Source of the DNA: Alphaproteobacteria bacterium
Lineage (GTDB): Bacteria; Pseudomonadota; Alphaproteobacteria; Rickettsiales; UBA8987
Reading direction: 5' to 3'
DNA length: 7,484 nucleotides
Assembly (NCBI GenBank): GCA_003531345.1
Contig: DQGZ01000062.1
Coordinates: 1 to 7,484, forward strand
In this document: in pieces, positions 1 to 6,488 of the stretch
Position numbering within the stretch: position 1 is the first letter of the stretch
How the letters are laid out: each line of letters starts with the position of its first letter
Made by a program: the position numbers and the translations under genes
Notes under the pieces: generated by a model
What the model was told of the DNA's origin: nothing
Databases searched by the model: none
What the model saw: the letters and a program-made list of their open reading frames with translations, nothing else

Positions 1-858
1 TTTTCAACTATTGCAGTTGCGGGGTCAGTTTCTGATATGGCAGATAAAGACGCGCAGGATAAACTGCCAGATTGGCTTAAGCGAATAGAAGTTGAAGGTA
101 ACTTTGCCGCAGATGGCAAACCTGCTTACAGCGTTATGACTGTACAACCAATATCAGATGAAGAAAATTCCGTTATATTCAACCAGTCTCGTGTTGCATA
201 TTCAACAGATGGCAGAACAACTGCAAACATTGGTTTAGGTTACAGGCAACTAACTAATAACCAGAAAATAATGCTTGGTGTTAACGCATTTTATGATCAC
301 CAATTTCCTTATGGTCACCAGCGTTCAAGCTATGGTGCAGAGGTTAAATCATCTGCGTTTGAATTAAATGGCAATTATTATGTTGCAAATTCAGGCTGGA
401 GAGATGCAGATACCATTTTTGAGGAAAGAGCATTAGACGGGCATGATGTTGAGATTGGTGCGCAACTGCCATATTTACCTTGGGCTTGGGGTTTTGTGCA
501 GAATTTCTATTATGATGGAAAGGCAGGAGATGATCTTGAAGGTATGAAATATAGCCTTCGTTTAAGACCTTTTAAAAATATTGAATTTGAGGGTGGGCAT
601 ACATCAACTGACGAAACATCTGATAATAACTTTGTAATGGCAAGGTATAGAATTGGTTTTAATGAACCTAAATATGTCAGCAATGTTAGAAAATCAGGCT
701 GGGTTTCTTCAAGGGCTTTTGAAACTGGTGAATCAATGGCAGATAGAAAACTTGAAAAAGTTCGCCGCTCAAATGAAATTACGGTTGAACGCAGAGTTAA
801 GTCTTCAGCTGGCGGCACTGGTGCAAGAGCCAGTGTTATATTAGCTAGAGGTTCTTAA
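1..858 (+). CDS. Inverse autotransporter (intimin/invasin-type) beta-barrel protein, 5'-partial
   Basis: The reading frame is open from the first base; an ATG at 37 exists but is probably internal. The codons before it encode FSTIAVAGSVSD, which looks like the end of a signal peptide, and there is no Shine-Dalgarno before 37. The visible 285 residues match the inverse autotransporter beta-domain found in intimins and invasins. Seen are the strand pair around IGLGYRQL and MLGVNAFYDHQF, then GHQRSSYGAEV, ELNGNYYVANSGW, the ERALDGHDVEIGAQLPYLPW segment, a YYDG motif, and the post-barrel element MADRKLEKVRRSNEITVERR, which resembles the conserved 'VdRnN.IvLeYrK' stretch that follows the barrel in intimins. 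In that family the barrel sits in the outer membrane and exports a C-terminal Ig-repeat passenger. Here the protein ends about 19 residues after that element, so no adhesive passenger is encoded in this frame. It could be a stand-alone barrel or a truncated adhesin. Family assignment is by motif recognition. Confidence 0.8.
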   Translation, partial: FSTIAVAGSVSDMADKDAQDKLPDWLKRIEVEGNFAADGKPAYSVMTVQPISDEENSVIFNQSRVAYSTDGRTTANIGLGYRQLTNNQKIMLGVNAFYDHQFPYGHQRSSYGAEVKSSAFELNGNYYVANSGWRDADTIFEERALDGHDVEIGAQLPYLPWAWGFVQNFYYDGKAGDDLEGMKYSLRLRPFKNIEFEGGHTSTDETSDNNFVMARYRIGFNEPKYVSNVRKSGWVSSRAFETGESMADRKLEKVRRSNEITVERRVKSSAGGTGARASVILARGS

Positions 859-863
859 AAAAT

Positions 864-1457
864 CTATAACTCTCTTCTTGTTTCAAGGGCTGTGAGAAGT
901 GTTCCTTCATCAAGGTAGTCAAGTTCACCACCAAGCGGTATGCCGAAGGCAAGACGAGAGATTTTAACATTATACTGGCGTAACTTGCCTGAAACAAAAT
1001 GTGCGGTTGTTTGCCCTTCAATTGTTGCATTAGTTGCAAGGATAACTTCCTTAACTTTGCCTGCCTGAATTTTTGCTAATAGTGTTTTTAGGTTTAGGTC
1101 ATCAGGTGAAATGCCATCAATTGCAGAAAGTGCACCACCTAATATATGGTAAACGCCATTGTAAATATTGCCGCGTTCTATTGCCCAAAGGTCTTCAACA
1201 TTTTCTACTACGCAAACTTGTTCGTGATTGCGTTTTTCATTACTGCAAATATTGCATATTTCTGAAATGTCATAATTTCCGCATTCACTACATTTTTTAA
1301 TATTTTGAGCGGTGTCAGTAATTGCTTTTGCCAGCGGAAACATAAGATTTTCTTTATTTTTGAGCAAGTGTAGGGCTATACGTTTTGCTGAACGCTTACC
1401 AACCGAAGGTAGCTTAGAAATATAATTTATAAGGAGTTCAAGGTCGTTCTTCTGCAT
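864..1457 (-). CDS. recR: Recombination mediator protein RecR
   Basis: RecR acts in the cytoplasm with RecF/RecO, loading RecA onto SSB-coated gapped DNA during recombinational repair. The 197-residue product has the family length (about 200) and the full architecture. A helix-hairpin-helix lies at residues 15-32 (LPSVGKRSAKRIALHLL). A four-cysteine zinc site is at Cys56, Cys59, Cys68 and Cys71, the same spacing as in the family. A Toprim domain follows from about residue 80, with VCVVENVEDLWAIE, the HILGGALSAIDGISPDDL segment and the ATNATIEGQTTAHFV segment, and a C-terminal FGIPLGGELDYLDEGTL. The start is the only reasonable one, because an in-frame stop lies 15-17 bases upstream (1473-1475), but it has no clear Shine-Dalgarno. 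A heptad repeat array sits between it and flgE. The gene is co-directional with flgE 76 bp upstream and may be read from the flagellar transcript. It faces the barrel gene at its 3' end with a 5-bp gap. All key residues are present. Confidence 0.97.
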   Translation of the reverse strand: MQKNDLELLINYISKLPSVGKRSAKRIALHLLKNKENLMFPLAKAITDTAQNIKKCSECGNYDISEICNICSNEKRNHEQVCVVENVEDLWAIERGNIYNGVYHILGGALSAIDGISPDDLNLKTLLAKIQAGKVKEVILATNATIEGQTTAHFVSGKLRQYNVKISRLAFGIPLGGELDYLDEGTLLTALETRREL

Positions 1458-1468
1458 GAATAGAATCT

Positions 1469-1524
1469 GGAGTTAGGAGAGGGATTTTAGTAATAAAAAC
1501 CAAACTCTCAACCCTAAACTCTCA
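1469..1524. repeat. Heptad repeat array between flgE and recR
   Basis: Read on the minus strand from 1524 to 1497, the sequence divides exactly into four 7-mers. TGAGAGT occurs twice, at 1524-1518 and 1510-1504, with TTAGGGT between them and TTGGTTT after. On the plus strand 1469-1489 gives the opposing units GGAGTTA, GGAGAGG and GATTTTA. The two halves form an imperfect inverted arrangement around the A-rich stretch 1490-1496. The TTAGG core and 7-bp period are shared with the arrays at 6489-6564 and 7052-7147. The array fills most of the 76-bp gap before recR and occupies the place where the recR ribosome binding site would lie. There is no T-tract suitable for an intrinsic terminator after flgE. 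Confidence 0.7.
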
Positions 1525-1533
1525 AAAAAATCA

Positions 1534-4266
1534 TTATAAATTTTTTAACTCATCGAACAGGTCAGAAACTTTTCTTAGTACGTTAGTTGAAGCAGAGTAA
1601 GCCTGCTGTGAAACTATAAGGTTGGTTAATTGTTGACCTATCTCTGAAGTTGAGCTTTCAACTGCGCCAGGAACTATAGTTCCAACTGATGGGTCACCAA
1701 CTTGCCCGAACCTTGGTTCACCAGAGCTGTTATTTGCAGAGTAAGCATTTCCAGAGCCAGCAGATAGGGCGTTAGGGTTGGAGAAATATGTTAAAGGCAA
1801 TTTATAAACTTTTGAAGTTAAGCTGTTATCAAAAATTGCCGTTACAAAACCTTGCGAGTCAATTTGAAGAGACTGCAATCTTCCCGTTGGGAAACCGTTC
1901 TGTGATACATCTGATGAGTAAGCACCAGCAAATTGAGATAAGCCGTCAGCAAGACCTAAACCAATATCTCCAGGCGTTCCAAGACTTATACTCAAAGATT
2001 TTTCCGATGAGCCGCCAGCAGGATTGATCGTAAATTCATCTGCAATAGGTCCACTTATTGATTTTAATGTTCCATCACCGTTAAATGAAACTGTGCCATA
2101 AGTAATAAGCCCATCATTTTTAGCTTGACTTACTGCGTCAGTTATTGCATCTGGGTTAATTGAGAATAATTCAACCGCCCATATCTGGTCACTATCAGTG
2201 TCTTTTATTTTTGCGAACGACAATCTGAGATCAACGCTTTTTCCAAGAGAGTCATAAATAGTTATTGTTCTTGAAAAATCAGGTGCTATTGCGCCTGATG
2301 CCATGTTACTGCCACCATCACCTGTAGCATCATATATTTCATCTATGGCAGTAGAAGGAAGGCCAAACTCAGTAAGCATTTGACCAGAGTCAGCAACGGC
2401 AGCTGTTTCGTCTATTTCAAACGCTGCGGCACCGTCAGTAAATGTCATGGTCTCTGTGAGGTCAGTATTTGAGATGGTTAATGTTGGTGTGCCAGTAGGG
2501 TTGGTGATGGTAGCTGAAAGCCCAGTAGAACCATCAACAAGGTCTTCAAGCTCCTCAAGGGACGCAAATCTGTTAGTGCCAGAAGTAACGTTTGAAAAGC
2601 CAAATTCCGCCGTTAAGCCACTGGCAGCAACGTCAGCAAAGGTCAAGCCATCATTGGCATCATCAGCAACAACATAAAGTACGCCATCTTCTAACCTTGC
2701 CCTTAAGCCAGTCGTGCCATCAATCAGGTCGGCTAATTCTTCTAATGTGCTGAACTGACTTGATGTAGGGGTGGAATCAAAAGTGAATGTAACAGCACTA
2801 CCCATTGAGCTGGATTGGATGGTAAATGCATCTCCATCAGAGAAGGTTGTGAAGGCAACTGAAGCAGAGGTTGAACCACCAATGCCGCCGCTAATATCAT
2901 CACTTTCTGCATAGCCACCAAGTGTATAGGTAAAAGATCCACCACCGCTTAACGCAACAGTAAGCGAGTCTGTGCCAGACCCAGGAGGAACAATAAGAGA
3001 GGTTGATGTATTAGACGAGTTAGCTGCGCCAGTAAACGTAACATCACCATAACCGCCAACTGTAGCTATAGCATCAGAAAATTGAATGGTTCCAGTGGGG
3101 TCAACGTTATAAATTTTCAATGTTGCATTTCCAGTAGGGTTATTAAGGGTTGCTGCAATATCATCATTATTTAAACCATTTATAACATCAGCTAGATTGC
3201 CTAATGTAGCAAATCTTACACCATCTGGGTCAGCTGCAACATCTGCTAAACCAAAAGATGTAAGTAAAGTTCCAGATACATTGGCAAAATCAATACCATC
3301 ATTGGCATTTGCAGCACTTATATACATTATGCCATTATCAATCCTTGATCTCAAGCCGTCAGTAGAGTTTATTATAAGAGACAATTCCCTAAGGTTCTTG
3401 AACTCATTAAGGTTTGTATTTGAAGTTGAGTTGTATGTAAAAGTTACTGGCTCTGGCATTGAATCTGTTTGGATAGAAAAGGAATTGCCATTAGTAAAGC
3501 TTGTAAAGCTTCCAGTTGCAGAAGTTGCTCCGCCTATTCCATCTGCTATGTCATTAGAAAGCGCAATACCACCATAAATAAACTCATAAGGGGTTGCAGT
3601 TCCATCATTAGTTACTGTTACTGTAAATGTATCACCGTTTGCAAATCCTTTTGGTACAATTATTGTTGATGAGCTGTTCGTAGTATTTGCAGTACTTGCG
3701 AAGTCTATGGTTGATCCAGCACCTTCCAAAATTGTTTCTTCTGCTCTTAGGTTGATTTTTGCTGTAATTACACTGGTTGGTGAAGCTATACCAGTTACGT
3801 CAGTTGAACTGATATTTCTCAAGCTTTTTATATCTTGCGATGAAGTTGTATATTGTGAGTTGCCTGATTCACCAGGAATTCTGCCCTGAGAGTCAAGTGG
3901 CCAGCCCATAAGCCTGTAGCCAGCTTCATTAACAAGATTACCATCTTTGTCTGACCTGAAAGAACCTGAGCGGGTGAATAAAGTATTTCCTGCTACATCA
4001 CTTACTGTAAAAAAGCCATTTCCTTGAACGGCAAGGTCAGTTCCAACTGCGGTTGAACTTATTGCGCCCTGTCTGTCAATATCGTTCCTGACGCCTTGTA
4101 ATACACCGCCACCAACAGAACCAGCAATAAGTGTGGAAAATGATGTGGAGCTTGACTTGAAACCTGCAGTTCCAAGGTTGGCGATGTTATTTGAAATAAT
4201 ATTCACCGCAGCAGATTGTGCAGTAAGTGCTGTTAAGCTTGCTGAAAGTGCTCCAAATAATGACAT
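1534..4266 (-). CDS. flgE: Flagellar hook protein FlgE, enlarged
   Basis: FlgE is the structural subunit of the flagellar hook, exported by the flagellar type III system and polymerised under the FlgD cap. The 910-residue product starts with the rod/hook N-terminal motif (residues 1-45, ALTAQSAAVNIISNNIANLG, then TAGFKSS) and the hallmark VQGNGFFTVSD / FTRSGSFRSDKDGNLV segment (residues 80-112). Residues about 186-613 are an inserted pair of related blocks rich in Ser, Thr, Gly and Asp. The hook D2 region follows (about 660-830, TITIYDSLGKSVDLRLSF), then the C-terminal helix motif LTNLIVSQQAYSASTNVLRKVSDLF (about 880-905). E. coli FlgE is about 400 residues, so this one is more than double; the excess is the central insertion, which by family structure should lie on the outer hook surface. 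The start is well supported: AGGAGGA lies 4 bp before the ATG. It follows flgD by 29 bp in the same operon. There is no sign of a frameshift. Confidence 0.96.
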   Translation of the reverse strand: MSLFGALSASLTALTAQSAAVNIISNNIANLGTAGFKSSSTSFSTLIAGSVGGGVLQGVRNDIDRQGAISSTAVGTDLAVQGNGFFTVSDVAGNTLFTRSGSFRSDKDGNLVNEAGYRLMGWPLDSQGRIPGESGNSQYTTSSQDIKSLRNISSTDVTGIASPTSVITAKINLRAEETILEGAGSTIDFASTANTTNSSSTIIVPKGFANGDTFTVTVTNDGTATPYEFIYGGIALSNDIADGIGGATSATGSFTSFTNGNSFSIQTDSMPEPVTFTYNSTSNTNLNEFKNLRELSLIINSTDGLRSRIDNGIMYISAANANDGIDFANVSGTLLTSFGLADVAADPDGVRFATLGNLADVINGLNNDDIAATLNNPTGNATLKIYNVDPTGTIQFSDAIATVGGYGDVTFTGAANSSNTSTSLIVPPGSGTDSLTVALSGGGSFTYTLGGYAESDDISGGIGGSTSASVAFTTFSDGDAFTIQSSSMGSAVTFTFDSTPTSSQFSTLEELADLIDGTTGLRARLEDGVLYVVADDANDGLTFADVAASGLTAEFGFSNVTSGTNRFASLEELEDLVDGSTGLSATITNPTGTPTLTISNTDLTETMTFTDGAAAFEIDETAAVADSGQMLTEFGLPSTAIDEIYDATGDGGSNMASGAIAPDFSRTITIYDSLGKSVDLRLSFAKIKDTDSDQIWAVELFSINPDAITDAVSQAKNDGLITYGTVSFNGDGTLKSISGPIADEFTINPAGGSSEKSLSISLGTPGDIGLGLADGLSQFAGAYSSDVSQNGFPTGRLQSLQIDSQGFVTAIFDNSLTSKVYKLPLTYFSNPNALSAGSGNAYSANNSSGEPRFGQVGDPSVGTIVPGAVESSTSEIGQQLTNLIVSQQAYSASTNVLRKVSDLFDELKNL
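2428..3711 (-). repeat. Tandem duplication inside flgE (two blocks of about 215 residues)
   Basis: Block 1 is residues about 186-400 (3711-3067) and block 2 residues about 408-613 (3045-2428). Matching landmarks occur in the same order: TIIVPKG versus SLIVPPG, SNDIADGIGGATSA versus SDDISGGIGGSTSA, VTFTYNS versus VTFTFDS, ANDGIDFANV versus ANDGLTFADV, RFATLGNLADVING versus RFASLEELEDLVDG, and NPTGNATLKIYN versus NPTGTPTLTISN. The offset drifts from 222 to 213 residues, so small indels have accumulated. The DNA of the two blocks is clearly diverged, so the duplication is not recent. Each block holds two copies of a motif like 'TLEELADLIDGTTGLRA...DGVLYV', which resembles the flagellin/hook 'IN' motif, giving four in total. 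Confidence 0.85.
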
Positions 4267-4270
4267 AAGA

Positions 4271-4277
4271 TCCTCCT
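4271..4277 (-). promoter_or_regulatory. Strong ribosome binding site of flgE
   Basis: On the minus strand AGGAGGA stands 4 bases before the flgE ATG. It fixes the flgE start and shows that this organism uses canonical Shine-Dalgarno sequences, which makes their absence before recR, rimP and nusA notable. Confidence 0.85.
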
Positions 4278-4295
4278 GAAAAATATTTAATTAAA

Positions 4296-4979
4296 TTATT
4301 CTATATTCTGAACTGAAGCTATATTACTCAATTCAACCGTAGTTTTATCTATCCCCTTGCCAATTCTAATTACTGGCTCTGATGACGAAGCAAAATCTAT
4401 GCCAGAAACTATACCTTTTATTAAAGTAGATTGTTCCTGATAAACACCTTCACTGTCCAGAGCGTTCACCCTTATTCTATATTGGCCAGCCGCCGCCTGA
4501 GCTCCAGTTGTTGTTACGCCACCCCATGCAATTCCGTGTTTTCCTTCATCAAGACTGCCATCAGCTTGGAATATAACTTTTCCAGCTGCATCTAATATCT
4601 CAATATTGGTTTTGTTTGAACCTTCACCTAAGATATAACTTAATTCACTCGGGTTAGTTCCATCATATAAAAAGTCAGAACCTTTATATTCAACTTCCTT
4701 ATTTATGAATGAGGCAAGGTTTGAAGCGTTGCCGTTATTCTGCATGGCAATAAGTGTCTCTAAATTCTTATTTGTTTCAATTAACTGCTGAGAGTTAGTA
4801 AGCTGAGAAAGTTGTTGGGTCATATCAGCAACTTCCATTGGCTGTGTTGGATCTTGGTTTTTTAGCTGTGTTAAGAAAAGCTGGAGGTAGGTTTCAGAAT
4901 TGCTGCTGAAAAGCCCTGCTGACTTCTCTGCAAGTGAAGATGTGTTATTTAAAAAACTGCTTCCTATAGTGTTTGCCAT
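4296..4979 (-). CDS. flgD: Flagellar hook assembly (capping) protein FlgD
   Basis: FlgD forms the cap at the tip of the growing hook and is needed for FlgE polymerisation; it is exported and later replaced. The 227-residue protein carries the diagnostic N-terminal motif at residues 31-66 (YLQLFLTQLKNQDPTQPM, then a Gln-rich helix ending SQQL). A low-complexity linker follows, then the beta-rich C-terminal half with the FlgD Ig-like/Tudor-like pattern: ILDAAGKVIFQ (128-138), GKHGIAWGGVTTTGAQAAAG (146-165), QYRIRVNALDSEG. Length is normal for the family (about 220-230). It lies 11 bp downstream of fliK and 29 bp upstream of flgE on the same strand, which is the expected context. Its Shine-Dalgarno overlaps the end of fliK, suggesting translational coupling. 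Nothing is missing. Confidence 0.96.
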   Translation of the reverse strand: MANTIGSSFLNNTSSLAEKSAGLFSSNSETYLQLFLTQLKNQDPTQPMEVADMTQQLSQLTNSQQLIETNKNLETLIAMQNNGNASNLASFINKEVEYKGSDFLYDGTNPSELSYILGEGSNKTNIEILDAAGKVIFQADGSLDEGKHGIAWGGVTTTGAQAAAGQYRIRVNALDSEGVYQEQSTLIKGIVSGIDFASSSEPVIRIGKGIDKTTVELSNIASVQNIE

Positions 4980-4984
4980 AAAAA

Positions 4985-4992
4985 CCCCCTTT
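4985..4992 (-). promoter_or_regulatory. Ribosome binding site of flgD, overlapping the fliK stop
   Basis: On the minus strand the fliK stop TAA runs straight into AGGGGG followed by a T-run and the flgD ATG. The purine run is a usable Shine-Dalgarno 5 bases from the start, and it begins within the fliK stop codon. This arrangement suggests that ribosomes finishing fliK reinitiate at flgD. Confidence 0.6.
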
Positions 4993-6259
4993 ATACTAAA
5001 ATATTAACTAAGCTATTACTGTAATTGTTATTGTAGGCACTTACCACCCTGCCTGTATTATTTACCTCTTCCTGATTGATCAGGTCAGCTAGGTTGAATG
5101 CAACAGGCTTTTCAAAGAAAGCCCATTGTTGTTGCTGCTGCTGTTGATTTTGTTCTTTTAGGTTGAAACTCATAGAGCCTGCGTCTGATTTAATTCCATT
5201 GTCACCAAGTATCTTTTCAAATCCTGCTACATCTTTCTTCAGCATATCTAAAGTGTCCTGCCTTTCTGCAACTATCATCATGCTGGCTTTGCCGTGGGCA
5301 TCAAACCCTATTTTTATCTGAAGTTTCCCAAGATTTTCAGGCTCTAGGCTAACTTCAAAACTATCTTTACCTTTTGAAATATGGGCAATTTTATATTGCA
5401 GGCCGTCATTTGCAGGTAGACTAGCAGGCTTTAAAGGCTGAACTTTGTATGCGTTTTCCGAAAGCTCCTTTTTATAACCTGAAAGAGAAACGTCGCTATT
5501 TGAAATTATGCTTTCTGAGTTTTTCTTTATATCCAATCCTTTATCAACGATATTCTCAGCAAATATACCTTTCTCAGTTACTTTGCTGAAGTCTTTAACC
5601 ATATCGCGGGAAGCGGTTTCAGTAATTGCCTTCAAATTATCCTGCCCAAGTATTCTGGGGTCTTTCTTCTCATTATAAAGTGGCTGCACTAACTGTTTTT
5701 CAGTTTGAACTGGAAGGTATTTTGCAGCATCACCAACAGGGGTTAGGGGTTTGTTTGATGATGCTTGCAAAATACCTTCTGCAGAATTTTCAACTGGAGT
5801 ATTAGAGTTAGCAGGGTTAGAAATTGAACTTGTATTTATAACTGCAATTGGTGTTTCTGCATTCAGTACAACTGGCTTATCAGAAAGTATTCTATCTATT
5901 TCGCTTAATGTTGAGGGGTCAACTATGTTTGTTTTTTCTATGCCAGCACTGGTAGTGGTTATACTACCAGTTAAGGTATTCCCAATTGATATATTATCAC
6001 CAGAATTAGTAAAATTATTTATCTGGTTTTGTAATGTACCCATTACAGGCTGTACTACATTTCCTAAAACCGAAATATCAGGTGAAGTTTCAATTGATGT
6101 ATCAAGGGTTGAGTTTAGCGCATCAGAAAAATTCTGACTGATAAGTGCAGGCTGACCAGTGCCTTCTATACTGGAAGTTATGCTTCCAATTAAAGACGAA
6201 GCAGCATTGATAGCTGCGTTGCCAAGTAAACCAGTTAATATGTTTGCGCCTAAAATCAT
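4991..6259 (-). CDS. fliK: Flagellar hook-length control protein FliK
   Basis: FliK measures hook length during export and switches the flagellar type III gate from hook to filament substrates. The N-terminal two thirds (residues 1 to about 285) are low-complexity, rich in Ser, Asn, Thr and Ile, as usual for the poorly conserved ruler part. The C-terminal substrate-switch domain is clear at about 287-370: LQYKIAHISKGKDSFEVSL, then EPENLGKLQIKIGFDAHGKA, then DTLDMLKKDVAGFEKIL with DNGI. The pattern 'L.PE.LG.l.v.i' is the signature of the flagellar hook-length C-terminal family. Seven consecutive glutamines follow the domain (372-378). At 422 residues it is close to the Salmonella protein (about 405). 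It is the first gene of the fliK-flgD-flgE unit; a weak AGGT precedes the ATG and a -24/-12 promoter lies just upstream. Assignment rests on the C-terminal domain and gene order. Confidence 0.92.
   Translation of the reverse strand: MILGANILTGLLGNAAINAASSLIGSITSSIEGTGQPALISQNFSDALNSTLDTSIETSPDISVLGNVVQPVMGTLQNQINNFTNSGDNISIGNTLTGSITTTSAGIEKTNIVDPSTLSEIDRILSDKPVVLNAETPIAVINTSSISNPANSNTPVENSAEGILQASSNKPLTPVGDAAKYLPVQTEKQLVQPLYNEKKDPRILGQDNLKAITETASRDMVKDFSKVTEKGIFAENIVDKGLDIKKNSESIISNSDVSLSGYKKELSENAYKVQPLKPASLPANDGLQYKIAHISKGKDSFEVSLEPENLGKLQIKIGFDAHGKASMMIVAERQDTLDMLKKDVAGFEKILGDNGIKSDAGSMSFNLKEQNQQQQQQQWAFFEKPVAFNLADLINQEEVNNTGRVVSAYNNNYSNSLVNILV
5126..5146 (-). repeat. Polyglutamine codon tract in fliK
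   Basis: Seven consecutive Gln codons (CAA and CAG mixed) encode residues 372-378 of FliK, just after the substrate-switch domain. The mixed codons make the tract less prone to slippage than a pure triplet run. An Asn and another Gln flank it. Confidence 0.8.
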
Positions 6260-6285
6260 TTTACCTATTTATTCACCAAATGTTT

Positions 6286-6303
6286 AAGCTAACAACGTGC
6301 CAA
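6286..6303 (-). promoter_or_regulatory. Sigma-54 (-24/-12) promoter for fliK-flgD-flgE
   Basis: On the minus strand the sequence reads TTGGCACGTTGTTAGCTT. It contains TGGCACG, a 4-base gap and TAGCT, against the consensus TGGCACG-N4-TTGCW, so there is one mismatch. The invariant GG (6301-6300) and GC (6289-6288) are separated by exactly 10 bases. With C at -12, the start point falls near 6276 on a G, giving a 17-base leader to the fliK ATG. Control of hook genes by sigma-54 with an enhancer-binding protein is established in flagellated alphaproteobacteria such as Caulobacter. Use here is inferred. Confidence 0.75.
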
Positions 6304-6354
6304 AAAATAAATACACTTATTTTTCAAGCAGTTATCACCTTTTAATTATTTTTG

Positions 6355-6430
6355 TTATTGGTTAGCACTATGTATTTTTTGCAGTATCTAATTTTAAATT
6401 ACACTCTTGATTATATTTTATTATTGGTTA
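6355..6430. repeat. Direct repeat TTATTGGTTA, two copies, candidate activator sites
   Basis: TTATTGGTTA occurs identically at 6355-6364 and 6421-6430, 66 bp apart start to start. Relative to the inferred fliK start point at 6276, the copies lie at about -79 to -88 and -145 to -154. That is the usual distance range for sites of sigma-54 enhancer-binding proteins. The second copy overlaps the spacer of a possible plus-strand promoter. The role is inferred from position only; the motif is not a clear dyad. Confidence 0.4.
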
Positions 6431-6436
6431 TATAAA
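6407..6436 (+). promoter_or_regulatory. Possible sigma-70 promoter toward rimP-nusA
   Basis: TTGATT (6407-6412) and TATAAA (6431-6436) are separated by 18 bases; TATATA at 6429-6434 with 16 bases is an alternative -10. The start point would be near 6443. It is the best -35/-10 pair in this AT-rich stretch, but such matches are common in AT-rich DNA. The intrinsic terminator begins only a few bases downstream of the predicted start, which makes a simple promoter role doubtful. Confidence 0.3.
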
Positions 6437-6449
6437 GATTACGACAACA

Positions 6450-6471
6450 GGTGGGTTTACCCACCTTTTTT
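6450..6471 (+). terminator. Intrinsic terminator on the plus strand
   Basis: A perfect 6-bp stem GGTGGG (6450-6455) with CCCACC (6460-6465) closes a TTTA loop and is followed directly by six T residues (6466-6471). The T-tract is on the plus strand only, so the terminator acts rightward. The nearest upstream gene on that strand lies thousands of bases away, past the minus-strand fliK. It therefore ends a short, unannotated plus-strand transcript, acts as an attenuator in the rimP leader, or blocks readthrough. Confidence 0.75.
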
Positions 6472-6488
6472 ATTGCCAGCTTGCCAGC

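Noticed and set aside
37..39. ATG at 37 as the true start of the barrel gene
   Set aside because: The frame is open to the window edge, the preceding residues look like the end of a signal peptide, and an outer-membrane barrel protein needs one. No Shine-Dalgarno precedes this ATG.
815..836. Inverted repeat CACTGG / CCAGTG (816-821 and 830-835) near the end of the barrel gene as a terminator
   Set aside because: It lies inside the coding sequence, the stem is only 6 bp and it is followed by mixed sequence, not a T-run.
3197..3577. Open frames on the plus strand opposite flgE
   Set aside because: They are antisense shadows of a clear FlgE coding region; the translations show no recognisable family and no ribosome binding site.
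5126..5146. Gln tract in fliK as a phase-variable microsatellite
   Set aside because: The codons are mixed CAA/CAG, and a triplet gain or loss would not shift the frame, so switching by slippage is unlikely.
5751..6137. Plus-strand open frame of 128 codons opposite fliK
   Set aside because: It mirrors the low-complexity part of FliK, has no supporting start signal and resembles no family I know.
6303..6324. AAAAATAA / TTATTTTT inverted repeat just upstream of the -24 element as a regulator site
   Set aside because: The arms are made only of A and T in very AT-rich DNA, so chance explains it; noted only as part of the region.
6399..6412. IHF-type site (YAA-N4-TTGAT) in the fliK upstream region
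   Set aside because: One conserved position does not match and the region is so AT-rich that such a partial match is expected by chance.
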